Shown here piece after piece: positions 8,811 to 17,541 of a DNA stretch of 64,000 nt. The first letter of the stretch is position 1. Each line of letters begins with the position of its first letter. The DNA comes from an uncultured Flavobacteriaceae bacterium (GTDB lineage: Bacteria > Bacteroidota > Bacteroidia > Flavobacteriales > Flavobacteriaceae). Where the stretch lies: assembly GCA_938011315.1 (NCBI GenBank), contig CALLUG010000002.1, forward strand, positions 1 to 64,000. Reading direction: 5' to 3'. Under the pieces are notes generated by a model that worked only from the letters and a program-made list of their open reading frames with translations, did not search any database and had not been told where the DNA came from. The position numbers were made by a program, and so were the translations under genes.

Positions 8811-9968
8811 ATGGATAATAATTTCAGAATGTTGGCCAAAACCTTATTTGGCTTTGAGGATCTTTTAAAAGATGAACTATACAAGCTTGGAGCTAAAGAT
8901 ATTAAGCTAGGAGTTAGGAGTGTTAGTTTTGCGGGAGACAAAGGGTTTATGTATAAAGCCAATATGGCTTTGCGTACCGCAATAAAAATACTAAAACCCA
9001 TTGCATCGTTTAAAATTAATAATGAGCAAGATTTGTATCATAAAATCTATAATATTGCTTGGGAAGATTACTTAAACAAAAACGGAACTCTAGCCGTAGA
9101 TGCCACAGTGCATTCCGATAAATTTACCCACTCTAAGTATATAGCCTTAAAAACAAAAGATGCGATTGTAGATCGCTTTAGAGATACCCAAGGCGAACGC
9201 CCAAATGTAGATTTGCGTTTTCCTGACTTAAAAATTAATATCCATATTGACAGGCTGGTATGTACCGTTTCTTTAGACAGTTCTGGAGAATCTTTACATA
9301 AAAGAGGTTACAAAACAGCCACTAATATAGCACCTATTAATGAGGTACTTGCAGCAGGGTTATTACTGCTTTCTAATTGGGATGGACAAAGCGATTTTAT
9401 GGACCCTATGTGTGGTAGCGGCACACTACTTATTGAAGCTGCAATGATTGCTTGTAATATTCCTCCCAATTTAATGCGAAAGGAATTTGCTTTTGAGCGT
9501 TGGAAGGATTGGGATGTCGAACTCTTCGAAACTATAGAAGCCTCACTGCTCAAAAAAACACGAGATTTTCAGTATAAAATAATAGGGTACGACAAATCGC
9601 CATCGGCCGTAACTAAAGCTAAAGAGAATGTAAAAAATGCGCACCTAGAGGAATTCATAACAATAAAACACGAAGATTTTTTTAAAACTCAAAAAGCAGG
9701 TAACAATCAGTTACACATGGTTTTTAACCCTCCGTATGGTGAACGTCTAGAAAGCTTAGATGTAAAAGATTTTTACAGCAACATTGGCTCTACACTAAAA
9801 CATAATTATCCAGGAACCTACGCTTGGTTTGTAACTTCAAACTTAGAAGCACTAAAACACGTTGGATTGCGACCCTCTAGAAAAATAAAAGTATTTAATG
9901 CCAAACTCGAAGCACGCTTAGTTAAATATGAAATGTACGCAGGAAGTAAAAAAGCTAAAAAGCAATAA
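8811..9968 (+). CDS. THUMP domain class I RNA methyltransferase (RlmL N-terminal type)
   Basis: The protein has 385 residues from the ATG at 8811. An upstream TTG at 8790 lies inside the promoter palindrome, so I reject it. Residues 1-150 form the ferredoxin-like plus THUMP RNA-binding region, and 160-380 the methyltransferase. Motifs: DPMCGSGTLLIEAAMIACNI (SAM site), IIGYDKSPSAVTKAKENV, and the catalytic NPPYGER of N2-guanine methyltransferases. By family, the likely product is m2G in 23S rRNA (position 2445 in E. coli numbering). It lacks the second, RlmK-like, domain of the E. coli protein. Downstream is the trp promoter. Confidence 0.92.
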   Translation: MDNNFRMLAKTLFGFEDLLKDELYKLGAKDIKLGVRSVSFAGDKGFMYKANMALRTAIKILKPIASFKINNEQDLYHKIYNIAWEDYLNKNGTLAVDATVHSDKFTHSKYIALKTKDAIVDRFRDTQGERPNVDLRFPDLKINIHIDRLVCTVSLDSSGESLHKRGYKTATNIAPINEVLAAGLLLLSNWDGQSDFMDPMCGSGTLLIEAAMIACNIPPNLMRKEFAFERWKDWDVELFETIEASLLKKTRDFQYKIIGYDKSPSAVTKAKENVKNAHLEEFITIKHEDFFKTQKAGNNQLHMVFNPPYGERLESLDVKDFYSNIGSTLKHNYPGTYAWFVTSNLEALKHVGLRPSRKIKVFNAKLEARLVKYEMYAGSKKAKKQ

Positions 9969-9973
9969 ATGAT

Positions 9974-10003
9974 TTGAAAATTAAAAATTGATACGTACAT
10001 TTG
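9974..10003 (+). promoter_or_regulatory. trp operon promoter
   Basis: TTG (9974-9976) and TACATTTG (9996-10003) are 19 bases apart, an excellent match to the Bacteroidota consensus. Transcription would start a few bases later, just before the leader-peptide ATG at 10019. Confidence 0.78.
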
Positions 10004-10018
10004 TATTAATATAAAAAT

Positions 10019-10081
10019 ATGGTTACAATCTTAAATACAATATGGTGGTGCAGTACTCGTAAAGCAAAATTCGTGGACTAA
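10019..10081 (+). CDS. trpL: trp leader peptide with tandem tryptophan codons
   Basis: This is a 20-residue frame, MVTILNTIWWCSTRKAKFVD, with two adjacent TGG codons at 10043-10048. Tryptophan is rare, so two in a row in a tiny frame between a trp promoter and a terminator hairpin is the classic sign of ribosome-mediated attenuation. A ribosome stalled on these codons would leave tcgtggac (10071-10078) free to pair with the attenuator. The frame is too short for ordinary gene finding. No gene-level experimental evidence is available to me for this organism. Confidence 0.8.
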   Translation: MVTILNTIWWCSTRKAKFVD

Positions 10082-10110
10082 CTCTTATTGTATGTTAAAA
10101 CAAAATACTA

Positions 10111-10142
10111 AGGCTTGTCATTCACGACAAGCTTTTTTTTTA
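10111..10142 (+). terminator. trp attenuator (intrinsic terminator)
   Basis: The stem is aggcttgtc (10111-10119) paired with gacaagctt (10126-10134), with loop attcac, followed by a run of T ending at 10141. It lies 30 bases after the leader stop and 14 before trpE. The leader segment 10071-10078 (tcgtggac) can pair with cacga (10123-10127) and gtc (10117-10119) across a three-base bulge. That pairing would break the terminator and acts as a candidate antiterminator. Confidence 0.82.
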
Positions 10143-10155
10143 TCAAAAATCGAAA

Positions 10156-11556
10156 ATGAAAATATTTAACTTAAAGACAAATTACAAAAAGATACTGTCG
10201 GATACCATAACTCCTGTTAGTATTTACCTAAAAATAAGAGATAAATATCCTAATAGTATTCTGCTAGAAAGTAGCGACTATCATGCTAGCGATAATACGT
10301 TTTCTTATATTTGTTGTAACCCTATTGCTTCTATAACGGTAGAAAACGAAACCATTAAACAAACTTTCCCAGACAAAAGCAGCACACTTAGCACAATACA
10401 AAACCCCCAAGATGTAGTACAGCAATTGCACTTGTTCACAAAACGGTTTGAGGTAGACGCAAACCCATTTAAGTTTATTAACAACGGTATTTTTGGCTAC
10501 ACGGCTTATGATGCTGTACGTTATTTTGAAGACGTTACTGTTACTAAAAAACAAGACGATATTAAAATACCTGATGTGTATTATGCGGTTTACAAAAATA
10601 TTATAGCTATAAATCATTTTAAAAATGAAGCTTATATTTTTTCACACTCCTACGAGTGTCAATCTAATATAGATGCTATTTATGAACTTATAAAAGTAAA
10701 ACAGTTTGCATCTTACGAGTTTGTAACCAATGGAGAAATAACATCAAACCTAACAGATAATGAATATAAAAAGCAGGTAGAACTTGCAAAAAAACACTGT
10801 GCTAGAGGCGATGTGTTTCAATTGGTTTTATCCAAAAAGTTTATGCAAGCGTTTAAAGGTGACGAATTTAATGTGTACCGTGCCTTACGCAGTATCAATC
10901 CATCACCGTATTTATTTTATTTCGATTATGGCCATTTTAAGATATTTGGTAGCTCTCCAGAAGCACAGCTTATAGTAAATGATGGTCAAGCAGAAATTCA
11001 TCCTATAGCAGGAACATTTAAGCGCACAGGTAATGATCTGCAAGATGCCGAATTAGCAAAACAACTCGCCACAGACGAAAAAGAAAATGCAGAACACGTT
11101 ATGTTAGTAGACTTAGCTAGAAACGACTTAAGTCGCAATGCAAACGAGGTTACTGTAAATACTTATCGGGAAGTTCAGTTCTTTTCGCATGTCATCCATT
11201 TAGTAAGTAAAGTTACGGGCAGGAAACATAGTAAAGTCCCTACGCTACAAGTCGTTGCAGACACGTTTCCTGCAGGGACTCTAAGTGGAGCACCAAAGCA
11301 TAGAGCTATGCAACTCATAGAACAGTACGAAAAAACAAATCGTGGGTTTTATGGCGGAGCTATTGGTTTTATGGATTTTAAAGGCAACTTTAACCACGCC
11401 ATCATGATTAGAACATTTTTAAGCAAAAACCATAAACTACACTGGCAAGCAGGTGCAGGGATAGTTTCCAAATCTAATCCAAAAAGTGAATTGCAAGAAG
11501 TGTACAACAAATTAGGAGCACTAACAAAAGCTATAGACTTAGCTAAAGCTATTTAA
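10156..11556 (+). CDS. trpE: Anthranilate synthase component I
   Basis: TrpE converts chorismate to anthranilate using ammonia supplied by TrpG; it is the first committed step to tryptophan. The protein has 466 residues, full length. The N-terminal LLESSD motif is part of the tryptophan feedback site. The catalytic half contains HPIAGTFKRTG, DEKENAEHVMLVDLARNDL and FPAGTLSGAPKHRAM, all chorismate-binding signatures. It is the first structural gene of the trp operon, 14 bases after the attenuator, and is followed by trpG after five bases. Confidence 0.97.
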   Translation: MKIFNLKTNYKKILSDTITPVSIYLKIRDKYPNSILLESSDYHASDNTFSYICCNPIASITVENETIKQTFPDKSSTLSTIQNPQDVVQQLHLFTKRFEVDANPFKFINNGIFGYTAYDAVRYFEDVTVTKKQDDIKIPDVYYAVYKNIIAINHFKNEAYIFSHSYECQSNIDAIYELIKVKQFASYEFVTNGEITSNLTDNEYKKQVELAKKHCARGDVFQLVLSKKFMQAFKGDEFNVYRALRSINPSPYLFYFDYGHFKIFGSSPEAQLIVNDGQAEIHPIAGTFKRTGNDLQDAELAKQLATDEKENAEHVMLVDLARNDLSRNANEVTVNTYREVQFFSHVIHLVSKVTGRKHSKVPTLQVVADTFPAGTLSGAPKHRAMQLIEQYEKTNRGFYGGAIGFMDFKGNFNHAIMIRTFLSKNHKLHWQAGAGIVSKSNPKSELQEVYNKLGALTKAIDLAKAI

Positions 11557-11561
11557 AAATT

Positions 11562-12125
11562 ATGAAAATATTAGTTATCGATAATTATGACAGTTTTACC
11601 TATAACCTCGTACATTACCTAGAAGATTTGAATTGTGAAGTTACCGTAAAACGAAACGATAAGTTAACTCTAAACGAAGTTAATGCGTTTAACAAAATAT
11701 TACTATCGCCAGGACCAGGGATTCCTAACGAGGCAGGTTTATTAAAAGATATTATAAAGCATTATGCACCTAACAAAAGTATTTTAGGCGTGTGCCTAGG
11801 ACAACAAGCCATTGCCGAAGTTTTTGGAGCGACACTTATTAACCTAGATGAGGTTTATCACGGCGTAGCAACCCCTATAACTATTGCGGTCAATAACGAA
11901 TCGTTGTACAATGGCTTAGACAAAACATTGCAAGTAGGACGCTACCACTCTTGGGTTGTTAACAGCAATTTGCCTGATGTACTCGAGGCAACATCGTTTG
12001 ATGATCATGGGCAAGTTATGTCGCTAAGGCATAAAAAGTACGATGTAAGAGCAGTGCAATACCATCCAGAATCTGTGCTAACACCACAAGGAAAACAAAT
12101 ATTAAGTAATTGGATTAAAGATTAA
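11562..12125 (+). CDS. trpG: Anthranilate synthase component II (glutamine amidotransferase)
   Basis: This is a 187-residue class I glutamine amidotransferase that supplies ammonia to TrpE. The oxyanion strand LLSPGPGIP, the nucleophile-elbow cysteine in GVCLGQQAIAE, and the His-Glu pair in VQYHPESVLTPQG form the catalytic triad. It follows trpE by five bases, so the subunits are made together. The same family also serves as PabA; position inside trp makes TrpG the main role, though it could serve both. Confidence 0.96.
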   Translation: MKILVIDNYDSFTYNLVHYLEDLNCEVTVKRNDKLTLNEVNAFNKILLSPGPGIPNEAGLLKDIIKHYAPNKSILGVCLGQQAIAEVFGATLINLDEVYHGVATPITIAVNNESLYNGLDKTLQVGRYHSWVVNSNLPDVLEATSFDDHGQVMSLRHKKYDVRAVQYHPESVLTPQGKQILSNWIKD

Positions 12126-12162
12126 TACGCAAACCTCTTTTTGTTTTTAAAGACAATTAATT

Positions 12163-13155
12163 ATGAAACAGCTACTAAATAGACTTATAAACCACGAAAG
12201 CATTTCTAGTAACGAAGCCGAGCAAGTACTAATAAGCATCTCTAAAGGAGATTATAATGAGAGTCAAATTGCCTCGTTTTTAACCGTTTTTATGATGCGT
12301 AGTATCACCATAGAAGAGCTTAAAGGCTTTAGAGATGCACTGTTACAACTTTGTATTTCTGTAAACTTACAAGAATTTAACGCTATCGATTTGTGTGGTA
12401 CAGGAGGTGACGGTAAAGATACGTTTAATATATCTACACTAGCCTCGTTTGTAACTGCTGGCGCAGGCGTTAATGTTTGTAAGCATGGTAATTATGGAGT
12501 ATCCTCTGCTTGTGGATCTTCTAATGTTATGGAGTACTTAGGCATTGCATTTTCAAACAATGAGGATAAGCTAAAACAAGCCATTACAGAAGCAGGGATT
12601 TGTGTTTTGCACGCTCCGTTATTTCACCCTGCAATGAAACACGTGGCGCCAATACGACGAGCTTTAGGCATAAAAACATTTTTTAATATGCTAGGGCCTA
12701 TGGTAAATCCTTCATTTCCAAAACATCAAATTGTAGGTGTCTTTAATTTAGAGTTACTGCGCTTATACGGTTATTTATATCAAAACACAGATAAAAATTA
12801 TACTATTATACACGCTTTGGATGGCTATGACGAAATTTCACTTACAGGGCGTACCAAAATAATTACCAACCAATCAGAAACAGTTTTAGACCCTACAGAT
12901 CTAAAGGTAAATCAAGTTAGCCCAAAATCTATTTTTGGAGGACATACTGTCAAGGAGGCTGCAAGTATATTCCTAAATATCATTAGCGGTAAGGGGACAG
13001 AAGCACAAAACAATGTTGTTTGCGCAAATGCAGGACTTGCCATTGCAACTTCAAAACAAATTAGCCACCTAGAAGGGTTTGAACTAGCAAAACAATCGTT
13101 ACATTCTGGAATGGCAAAACGCAGTTTAAATCGCTTAATCGCATTGAGTAAATAA
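12163..13155 (+). CDS. trpD: Anthranilate phosphoribosyltransferase
   Basis: TrpD transfers phosphoribose from PRPP to anthranilate. The protein has 330 residues. The PRPP-binding glycine loop is DLCGTGGDGKDTFNIST, and the KHGNYGVSSACGSSNVMEYLG segment follows. The metal-binding DE pair appears in LDGYDEISLTG. It is unfused to TrpG and lies 37 bases downstream of it in the operon. Confidence 0.97.
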   Translation: MKQLLNRLINHESISSNEAEQVLISISKGDYNESQIASFLTVFMMRSITIEELKGFRDALLQLCISVNLQEFNAIDLCGTGGDGKDTFNISTLASFVTAGAGVNVCKHGNYGVSSACGSSNVMEYLGIAFSNNEDKLKQAITEAGICVLHAPLFHPAMKHVAPIRRALGIKTFFNMLGPMVNPSFPKHQIVGVFNLELLRLYGYLYQNTDKNYTIIHALDGYDEISLTGRTKIITNQSETVLDPTDLKVNQVSPKSIFGGHTVKEAASIFLNIISGKGTEAQNNVVCANAGLAIATSKQISHLEGFELAKQSLHSGMAKRSLNRLIALSK

Positions 13156-13189
13156 TGTATAACAGTTCCTATTATTGACACCTATACCT

Positions 13190-13993
13190 ATGACTATTTT
13201 AGATAAAATTGTAGCTGATAAATATCAAGAAATTGCACTAAAGAAAGCGTTAATTCCCACATCGCAACTAGAGCAATCTGTGCTGTTTGGTCGTTCTACA
13301 GTAGCATTGTCCAAAGCCTTAAAAAATAGTACCACTGGTATTATTGCCGAGCATAAACGCAGATCTCCATCAAAATCAATAATAAACCAAAATCTTAACG
13401 TTCAAGACGTTGCAAAAGCTTACTACAATGCAGGAGGATCTGGAATGTCTATACTAACCGATAGTAAATATTTTGGAGGGTCTCTAGACGATTTGTTAAT
13501 TGCTAGAGCTAGCAGCCCACTACCTTTATTACGCAAAGAGTTTATTATAGACGAATATCAAATTTTAGAAGCTAAAGCCTACGGGGCAGATGTTGTATTA
13601 CTTATTGCAGCCATTTTAAAACAAAGCGAAATCAAACAATTGTCGGAATTTGCTAAACGCTTAGGCTTAGAGGTGCTCCTAGAAGTTCATAACGAAGAAG
13701 AACTGCATAAATCCATAATGCCATCGTTGGATATGATAGGCGTTAATAATAGAAATTTAAAAACCTTTAATGTGGATATAAGTAATAGTAAAAATTTGAG
13801 TCAACTTATCCCTAACGATTTTGTAAAGGTTTCTGAAAGCGGAATTTCTGAAACCAAAACAATCAAGACATTACAAACTTATGGCTATCAAGGATTTTTA
13901 ATAGGAGAAACTTTTATGAAAACCGACACTATAGAAGAAACTACAACGCAATTCATAGCCGAGATCAATAAAACTCAACGTAATAAACTATAA
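13190..13993 (+). CDS. trpC: Indole-3-glycerol phosphate synthase
   Basis: TrpC closes the indole ring on carboxyphenylaminodeoxyribulose phosphate. The protein has 267 residues from the ATG at 13190; a TTG five codons earlier (13175) is less likely. The (beta/alpha)8 barrel motifs are present: the N-terminal LDKIVADKYQEIALKKA, the catalytic-lysine region IIAEHKRRSPSKSII, LLRKEFIIDEYQI and VSESGIS. It is followed by trpF two bases later, so the pair is separate rather than fused as in E. coli. Confidence 0.96.
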   Translation: MTILDKIVADKYQEIALKKALIPTSQLEQSVLFGRSTVALSKALKNSTTGIIAEHKRRSPSKSIINQNLNVQDVAKAYYNAGGSGMSILTDSKYFGGSLDDLLIARASSPLPLLRKEFIIDEYQILEAKAYGADVVLLIAAILKQSEIKQLSEFAKRLGLEVLLEVHNEEELHKSIMPSLDMIGVNNRNLKTFNVDISNSKNLSQLIPNDFVKVSESGISETKTIKTLQTYGYQGFLIGETFMKTDTIEETTTQFIAEINKTQRNKL

Positions 13994-13995
13994 CT

Positions 13996-14661
13996 ATGAA
14001 GTTGAAAATTTGCGGAATGAAATACCAAGATAATATTGATGAGATTGTAGCGCTACAACCCGATTATTTGGGATTAATTTTTTATGATAAATCCCCACGA
14101 TATTTAGATACAACTCTAACAGCGTTACCTACAAACATAAAAAAAACAGGTGTCTTTGTCAACGCTTCTATTAGCGAAATTATAGAGAAAATAATTCAAT
14201 ATCAATTACAAGCTGTACAGCTACATGGTAAAGAATCGGTAGAGTTTTGTTTAAAATTACGAGAAGCTTATGAGCAAGAAAAAATGATAATTTCAAAAGA
14301 AAAAACGAATGCTTTAGAACTTATTAAAGCCTTTTCAATACACAAGGATTTTAACTTTTCACTTTTAGAACCTTATCAAGAAAATTGTGATTATTTTTTG
14401 TTCGATACTAAAGGTAGCTATGCAGGCGGCAACGGATACACATTTAATTGGAATCTTCTCAAAAAATATTCATTTACAACACCTTACTTTTTGAGTGGAG
14501 GCATAGGTCTCGACGAAATTCAGCAACTACAACATTTTATGAATAGTCCAGAAGCAAAATACTGTTATGCTATAGATGTTAATAGTAAATTTGAAACCAA
14601 AGCAGGCTGGAAAAGTATAACAGCATTAACAACATTTAAAAAGCGTTTGGCTTTAAAGTAG
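13996..14661 (+). CDS. trpF: Phosphoribosylanthranilate isomerase
   Basis: TrpF performs the Amadori rearrangement between the TrpD and TrpC steps. The protein has 221 residues. It begins with the catalytic-cysteine motif MKLKICGMKYQDNI, and has VQLHGKE, the catalytic Asp in FLFDTKGSYAGGNG and the phosphate-binding FLSGGIG. It is translated almost directly after trpC. Confidence 0.95.
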   Translation: MKLKICGMKYQDNIDEIVALQPDYLGLIFYDKSPRYLDTTLTALPTNIKKTGVFVNASISEIIEKIIQYQLQAVQLHGKESVEFCLKLREAYEQEKMIISKEKTNALELIKAFSIHKDFNFSLLEPYQENCDYFLFDTKGSYAGGNGYTFNWNLLKKYSFTTPYFLSGGIGLDEIQQLQHFMNSPEAKYCYAIDVNSKFETKAGWKSITALTTFKKRLALK

Positions 14662-14708
14662 TAACTAAATCGTAGTAACACCAAATAAAATATAGAATAC
14701 AACACATT

Positions 14709-15890
14709 ATGAGTTATAATATTAATGATAAAGGATATTACGGAGAGTTTGGAGGTGCATATATTCCAGAAATGCTATATCCCAATGTTGAGGAGTTGAA
14801 AGATAACTACCTGAAAATTATGTCAGAACCTTCTTTTCAAAAAGAATTTAAATCACTCCTAAAAGATTATGTAGGTCGCCCCTCCCCATTATATTTTGCA
14901 AAGCGTTTATCTAAACAATACAACACAAAAATTTACCTAAAACGTGAAGACTTAAATCATACAGGCGCTCATAAAGTAAACAATACAATTGGTCAAATAC
15001 TTATGGCTAAACGCCTAAACAAAACGCGTATTATAGCAGAAACAGGCGCAGGACAACACGGTGTTGCAACAGCTACGGTTTGTGCATTAATGGGATTACA
15101 ATGTGTAATATATATGGGCGAGGTAGATATTGCTAGACAAGCTCCAAATGTAGCACGCATGGCACTATTAGGAGCGACTGTAATTCCGGCAACATCAGGG
15201 AGTAAAACTCTTAAAGATGCTACCAATGAGGCTATAAGAGATTGGATTAACAACCCTGAAGATACCCATTATATTATTGGTAGTGTGGTAGGGCCACATC
15301 CTTATCCAGATATGGTAGCACGTTTTCAAGCAATAGTTTCAGAAGAAATTGCGTGGCAACTTCAAGAAAAAGAACATAAAAACACTCCAGACTATGTTAT
15401 TGCTTGTGTTGGAGGAGGAAGCAATGCCGCAGGAGCCTTTTATCATTTTTTAGATCATACAGAAGTAAATTTAATTGCTGTTGAAGCTGCAGGTAAAGGT
15501 GTCCAATCTGGAAAAAGTGCTGCCACCTCTATTTTAGGAAAACAAGGTATTATTCATGGAAGTAAAACCTTGTTAATGCAAACTAACGACGGACAAATTA
15601 CCGAACCTTACTCCATTTCGGCAGGGTTAGATTATCCTGGAGTTGGACCAATGCACGCTAATTTATACGCCACAAAACGTGCCGAATTTATAGCTATAAC
15701 AGACCAAGAAGCTATGGATGCAGGTTTAGAATTATCAAAAACAGAAGGAATTATTCCTGCCATTGAAACCTCACACGCCTTAGCCGTTTTTAAACGCAAA
15801 TCGTTTAGCCCAAACGACATTGTAGTTATCAACTTATCTGGTCGTGGCGATAAAGATTTAGCAACTTATATCGACCATTTTAATCTATAA
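14709..15890 (+). CDS. trpB: Tryptophan synthase beta chain
   Basis: TrpB joins indole with serine using PLP. The protein has 393 residues, standard TrpB1 length. The N-terminal [15 protein letters not shown] motif, the PLP-lysine in [13 protein letters not shown], the phosphate-binding [13 protein letters not shown] and the C-terminal [11 protein letters not shown] are all present. It works as an alpha2beta2 complex with TrpA, encoded 42 bases downstream. The gene order trpE-G-D-C-F-B-A is the usual one in Bacteroidota. Confidence 0.97.
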   Translation: MSYNINDKGYYGEFGGAYIPEMLYPNVEELKDNYLKIMSEPSFQKEFKSLLKDYVGRPSPLYFAKRLSKQYNTKIYLKREDLNHTGAHKVNNTIGQILMAKRLNKTRIIAETGAGQHGVATATVCALMGLQCVIYMGEVDIARQAPNVARMALLGATVIPATSGSKTLKDATNEAIRDWINNPEDTHYIIGSVVGPHPYPDMVARFQAIVSEEIAWQLQEKEHKNTPDYVIACVGGGSNAAGAFYHFLDHTEVNLIAVEAAGKGVQSGKSAATSILGKQGIIHGSKTLLMQTNDGQITEPYSISAGLDYPGVGPMHANLYATKRAEFIAITDQEAMDAGLELSKTEGIIPAIETSHALAVFKRKSFSPNDIVVINLSGRGDKDLATYIDHFNL

Positions 15891-15932
15891 GCTTTATCAA
15901 ATTAAATATACAATAGTGCTTTATATACCATT

Positions 15933-16697
15933 ATGAATAGAATTAATAGCAAGTTACAAGAGAACAAAAAACTCTTATCTATATATTTTACAGCAGGATA
16001 TCCTAAGCTTAACGATACAACGTCTGTACTAAAAGCACTAGAAAGTAGTGGTGTTGATATGGTTGAAATAGGTTTACCTTTTAGCGATCCTCTAGCAGAT
16101 GGTCCCACAATACAAGCGAGTTCTACACAAGCATTACGTAACGGAATGAACTCTACATTACTTTTTGAGCAACTTAAAGATATTCGATACACTGTAAATA
16201 TCCCCTTAGTTATTATGGGATATTTTAACCCAATATTACAGTTTGGCGTAGAAGCATTTTGTAAGCAATGTAAGGCTGTAGGTATCGACGGATTAATTAT
16301 CCCCGATCTTCCTGTTGATGTTTACAACGAAAAATACAAATCAACTTTTGAACAATATGACTTAATTAATATTTTTTTAATTACCCCTCAAACCCCTGTA
16401 AGTCGTATAAAATTTATCGACTCTATCTCTAAAGGGTTTATATATATGGTAAGTTCGGCAAGTGTTACTGGAGGTAAAAACGAATTTACTACTACACAAA
16501 CAGATTATTTTAAACGTGTTGCAAATATGAACCTTAATAGCCCTCTAATAGTAGGTTTTGGAATTTCGAATAATCATACTTTTTCACAAGCCACTCAGCA
16601 TACTAAAGGTGCTATTATAGGCAGTGCTTTTATAAAACAGATTACAAAAAAAGGAATTAATACCGTTAATGACTTTGTAAAACAAATACGATCTTAA
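15933..16697 (+). CDS. trpA: Tryptophan synthase alpha chain
   Basis: TrpA cleaves indole-3-glycerol phosphate and channels indole to TrpB. The protein has 254 residues. Catalytic Glu and Asp lie in MVEIGLPFSDPLADGP; further motifs are QASSTQALRNG, the flexible loop YMVSSASVTGG and the phosphate site VGFGIS...GAIIGSAF. The next gene starts two bases after its stop. Confidence 0.96.
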   Translation: MNRINSKLQENKKLLSIYFTAGYPKLNDTTSVLKALESSGVDMVEIGLPFSDPLADGPTIQASSTQALRNGMNSTLLFEQLKDIRYTVNIPLVIMGYFNPILQFGVEAFCKQCKAVGIDGLIIPDLPVDVYNEKYKSTFEQYDLINIFLITPQTPVSRIKFIDSISKGFIYMVSSASVTGGKNEFTTTQTDYFKRVANMNLNSPLIVGFGISNNHTFSQATQHTKGAIIGSAFIKQITKKGINTVNDFVKQIRS

Positions 16698-16699
16698 TT

Positions 16700-17317
16700 A
16701 TGAAATATATTTTAGTATTAATCACAATTATTAGCTATGCTTGTTCTGCTCAAGTTGAAATAGATAATATCACTAAAGCACCAAAGGTTAGCAATATAGA
16801 TCGACCTTTAGCTAATGTTTACAAACCACTTGACGGCACCTGGAAAGGAACATTTTTAGTAAAAGAAGACGCAAATCCTAAACCTATTAATACTGTTGGT
16901 AACTTAAAAAGTCCAAAAACGATGCGTTTGTTTATTGAAGCTTCTAAAACGGTCAATACTATTAATGTTACACAAGTTTACGAGTCTGAGAGCCCTTATT
17001 TTCAGCGTGTATCTATTACTGATAATTATCCCGATACAGGAAAAACAGAGCAAAGTGTAGGAGTAAACAAAGTACAGAATGGCAAAATGTGGTGTGTGGT
17101 ACACAAGCCTAATGATACGGTAATTCATGAAGGTAGTATTCCGAATAAAACGACTATTATTTGGCAAAGCAGCCAAAAATCGCCTCTTAAAGTAGAATAC
17201 TTTTATGAAATAGTTACTGATGCTTATTACGAAATTATAGGCTATGGGTATTACAATAACGACGACATTAATTTAAGCCCAAAATTATGGTTTTATGGTA
17301 AATACAAACGGCAGTGA
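16700..17317 (+). CDS. Exported protein of unknown function at the end of the trp operon
   Basis: The protein has 205 residues with signal peptide MKYILVLITIISYACSAQ. The mature part has one recognisable feature, LDGTWKGTF near residue 47, resembling the first strand of lipocalin-like or DUF1579-type barrels. The rest alternates short beta-like segments (VYESESPYFQRVSITDNYP, YEIIGYGYY). No catalytic motif is visible. It starts two bases after trpA, so it should be co-transcribed and come under trp attenuation. Whether it is functionally tied to tryptophan or merely a passenger cannot be decided from sequence. No clear terminator separates it from trpA. Confidence 0.78.
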   Translation: MKYILVLITIISYACSAQVEIDNITKAPKVSNIDRPLANVYKPLDGTWKGTFLVKEDANPKPINTVGNLKSPKTMRLFIEASKTVNTINVTQVYESESPYFQRVSITDNYPDTGKTEQSVGVNKVQNGKMWCVVHKPNDTVIHEGSIPNKTTIIWQSSQKSPLKVEYFYEIVTDAYYEIIGYGYYNNDDINLSPKLWFYGKYKRQ

Positions 17318-17360
17318 GGTTTAAAATATTTTTTGTTATTATTATTTAAAGTGAGTCATA

Positions 17361-17446
17361 ACTAATTTTGAATATATTGATTGTGTTTAGATGAAATATA
17401 AACACAATAGAAACAAAATTATATGCTTATTTTGAATTGATATTAT
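17361..17446 (+). repeat. Dispersed intergenic repeat, copy B (diverged)
   Basis: This copy shares the order aattttgaatat, tgtgtttag, acaatagaaac, tgcttattttga with copy D (62152-62256). It has about 10 extra bases between the second and third block, and its end (tgatattatg) has drifted from attggtatt. It lies between the trp operon and the T9SS protein gene. Confidence 0.6.
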
Positions 17447-17484
17447 GTAAACATAATTGTTATTTACAAGCATATGATTAAACA

Positions 17485-17512
17485 AAGAGGTTGCCTAAAA
17501 AGGCAACCTCTT
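17485..17512. terminator. Hairpin terminator between convergent units
   Basis: A perfect 12-base-pair stem (aagaggttgcct) with an AAAA loop. It lies between the end of the trp transcript (17317) and the end of the minus-strand gene (17542), and could act in either direction; the T-runs on both sides are weak. Confidence 0.65.
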
Positions 17513-17541
17513 ATATTTAAAAAAGATTTAAATAATTATGT

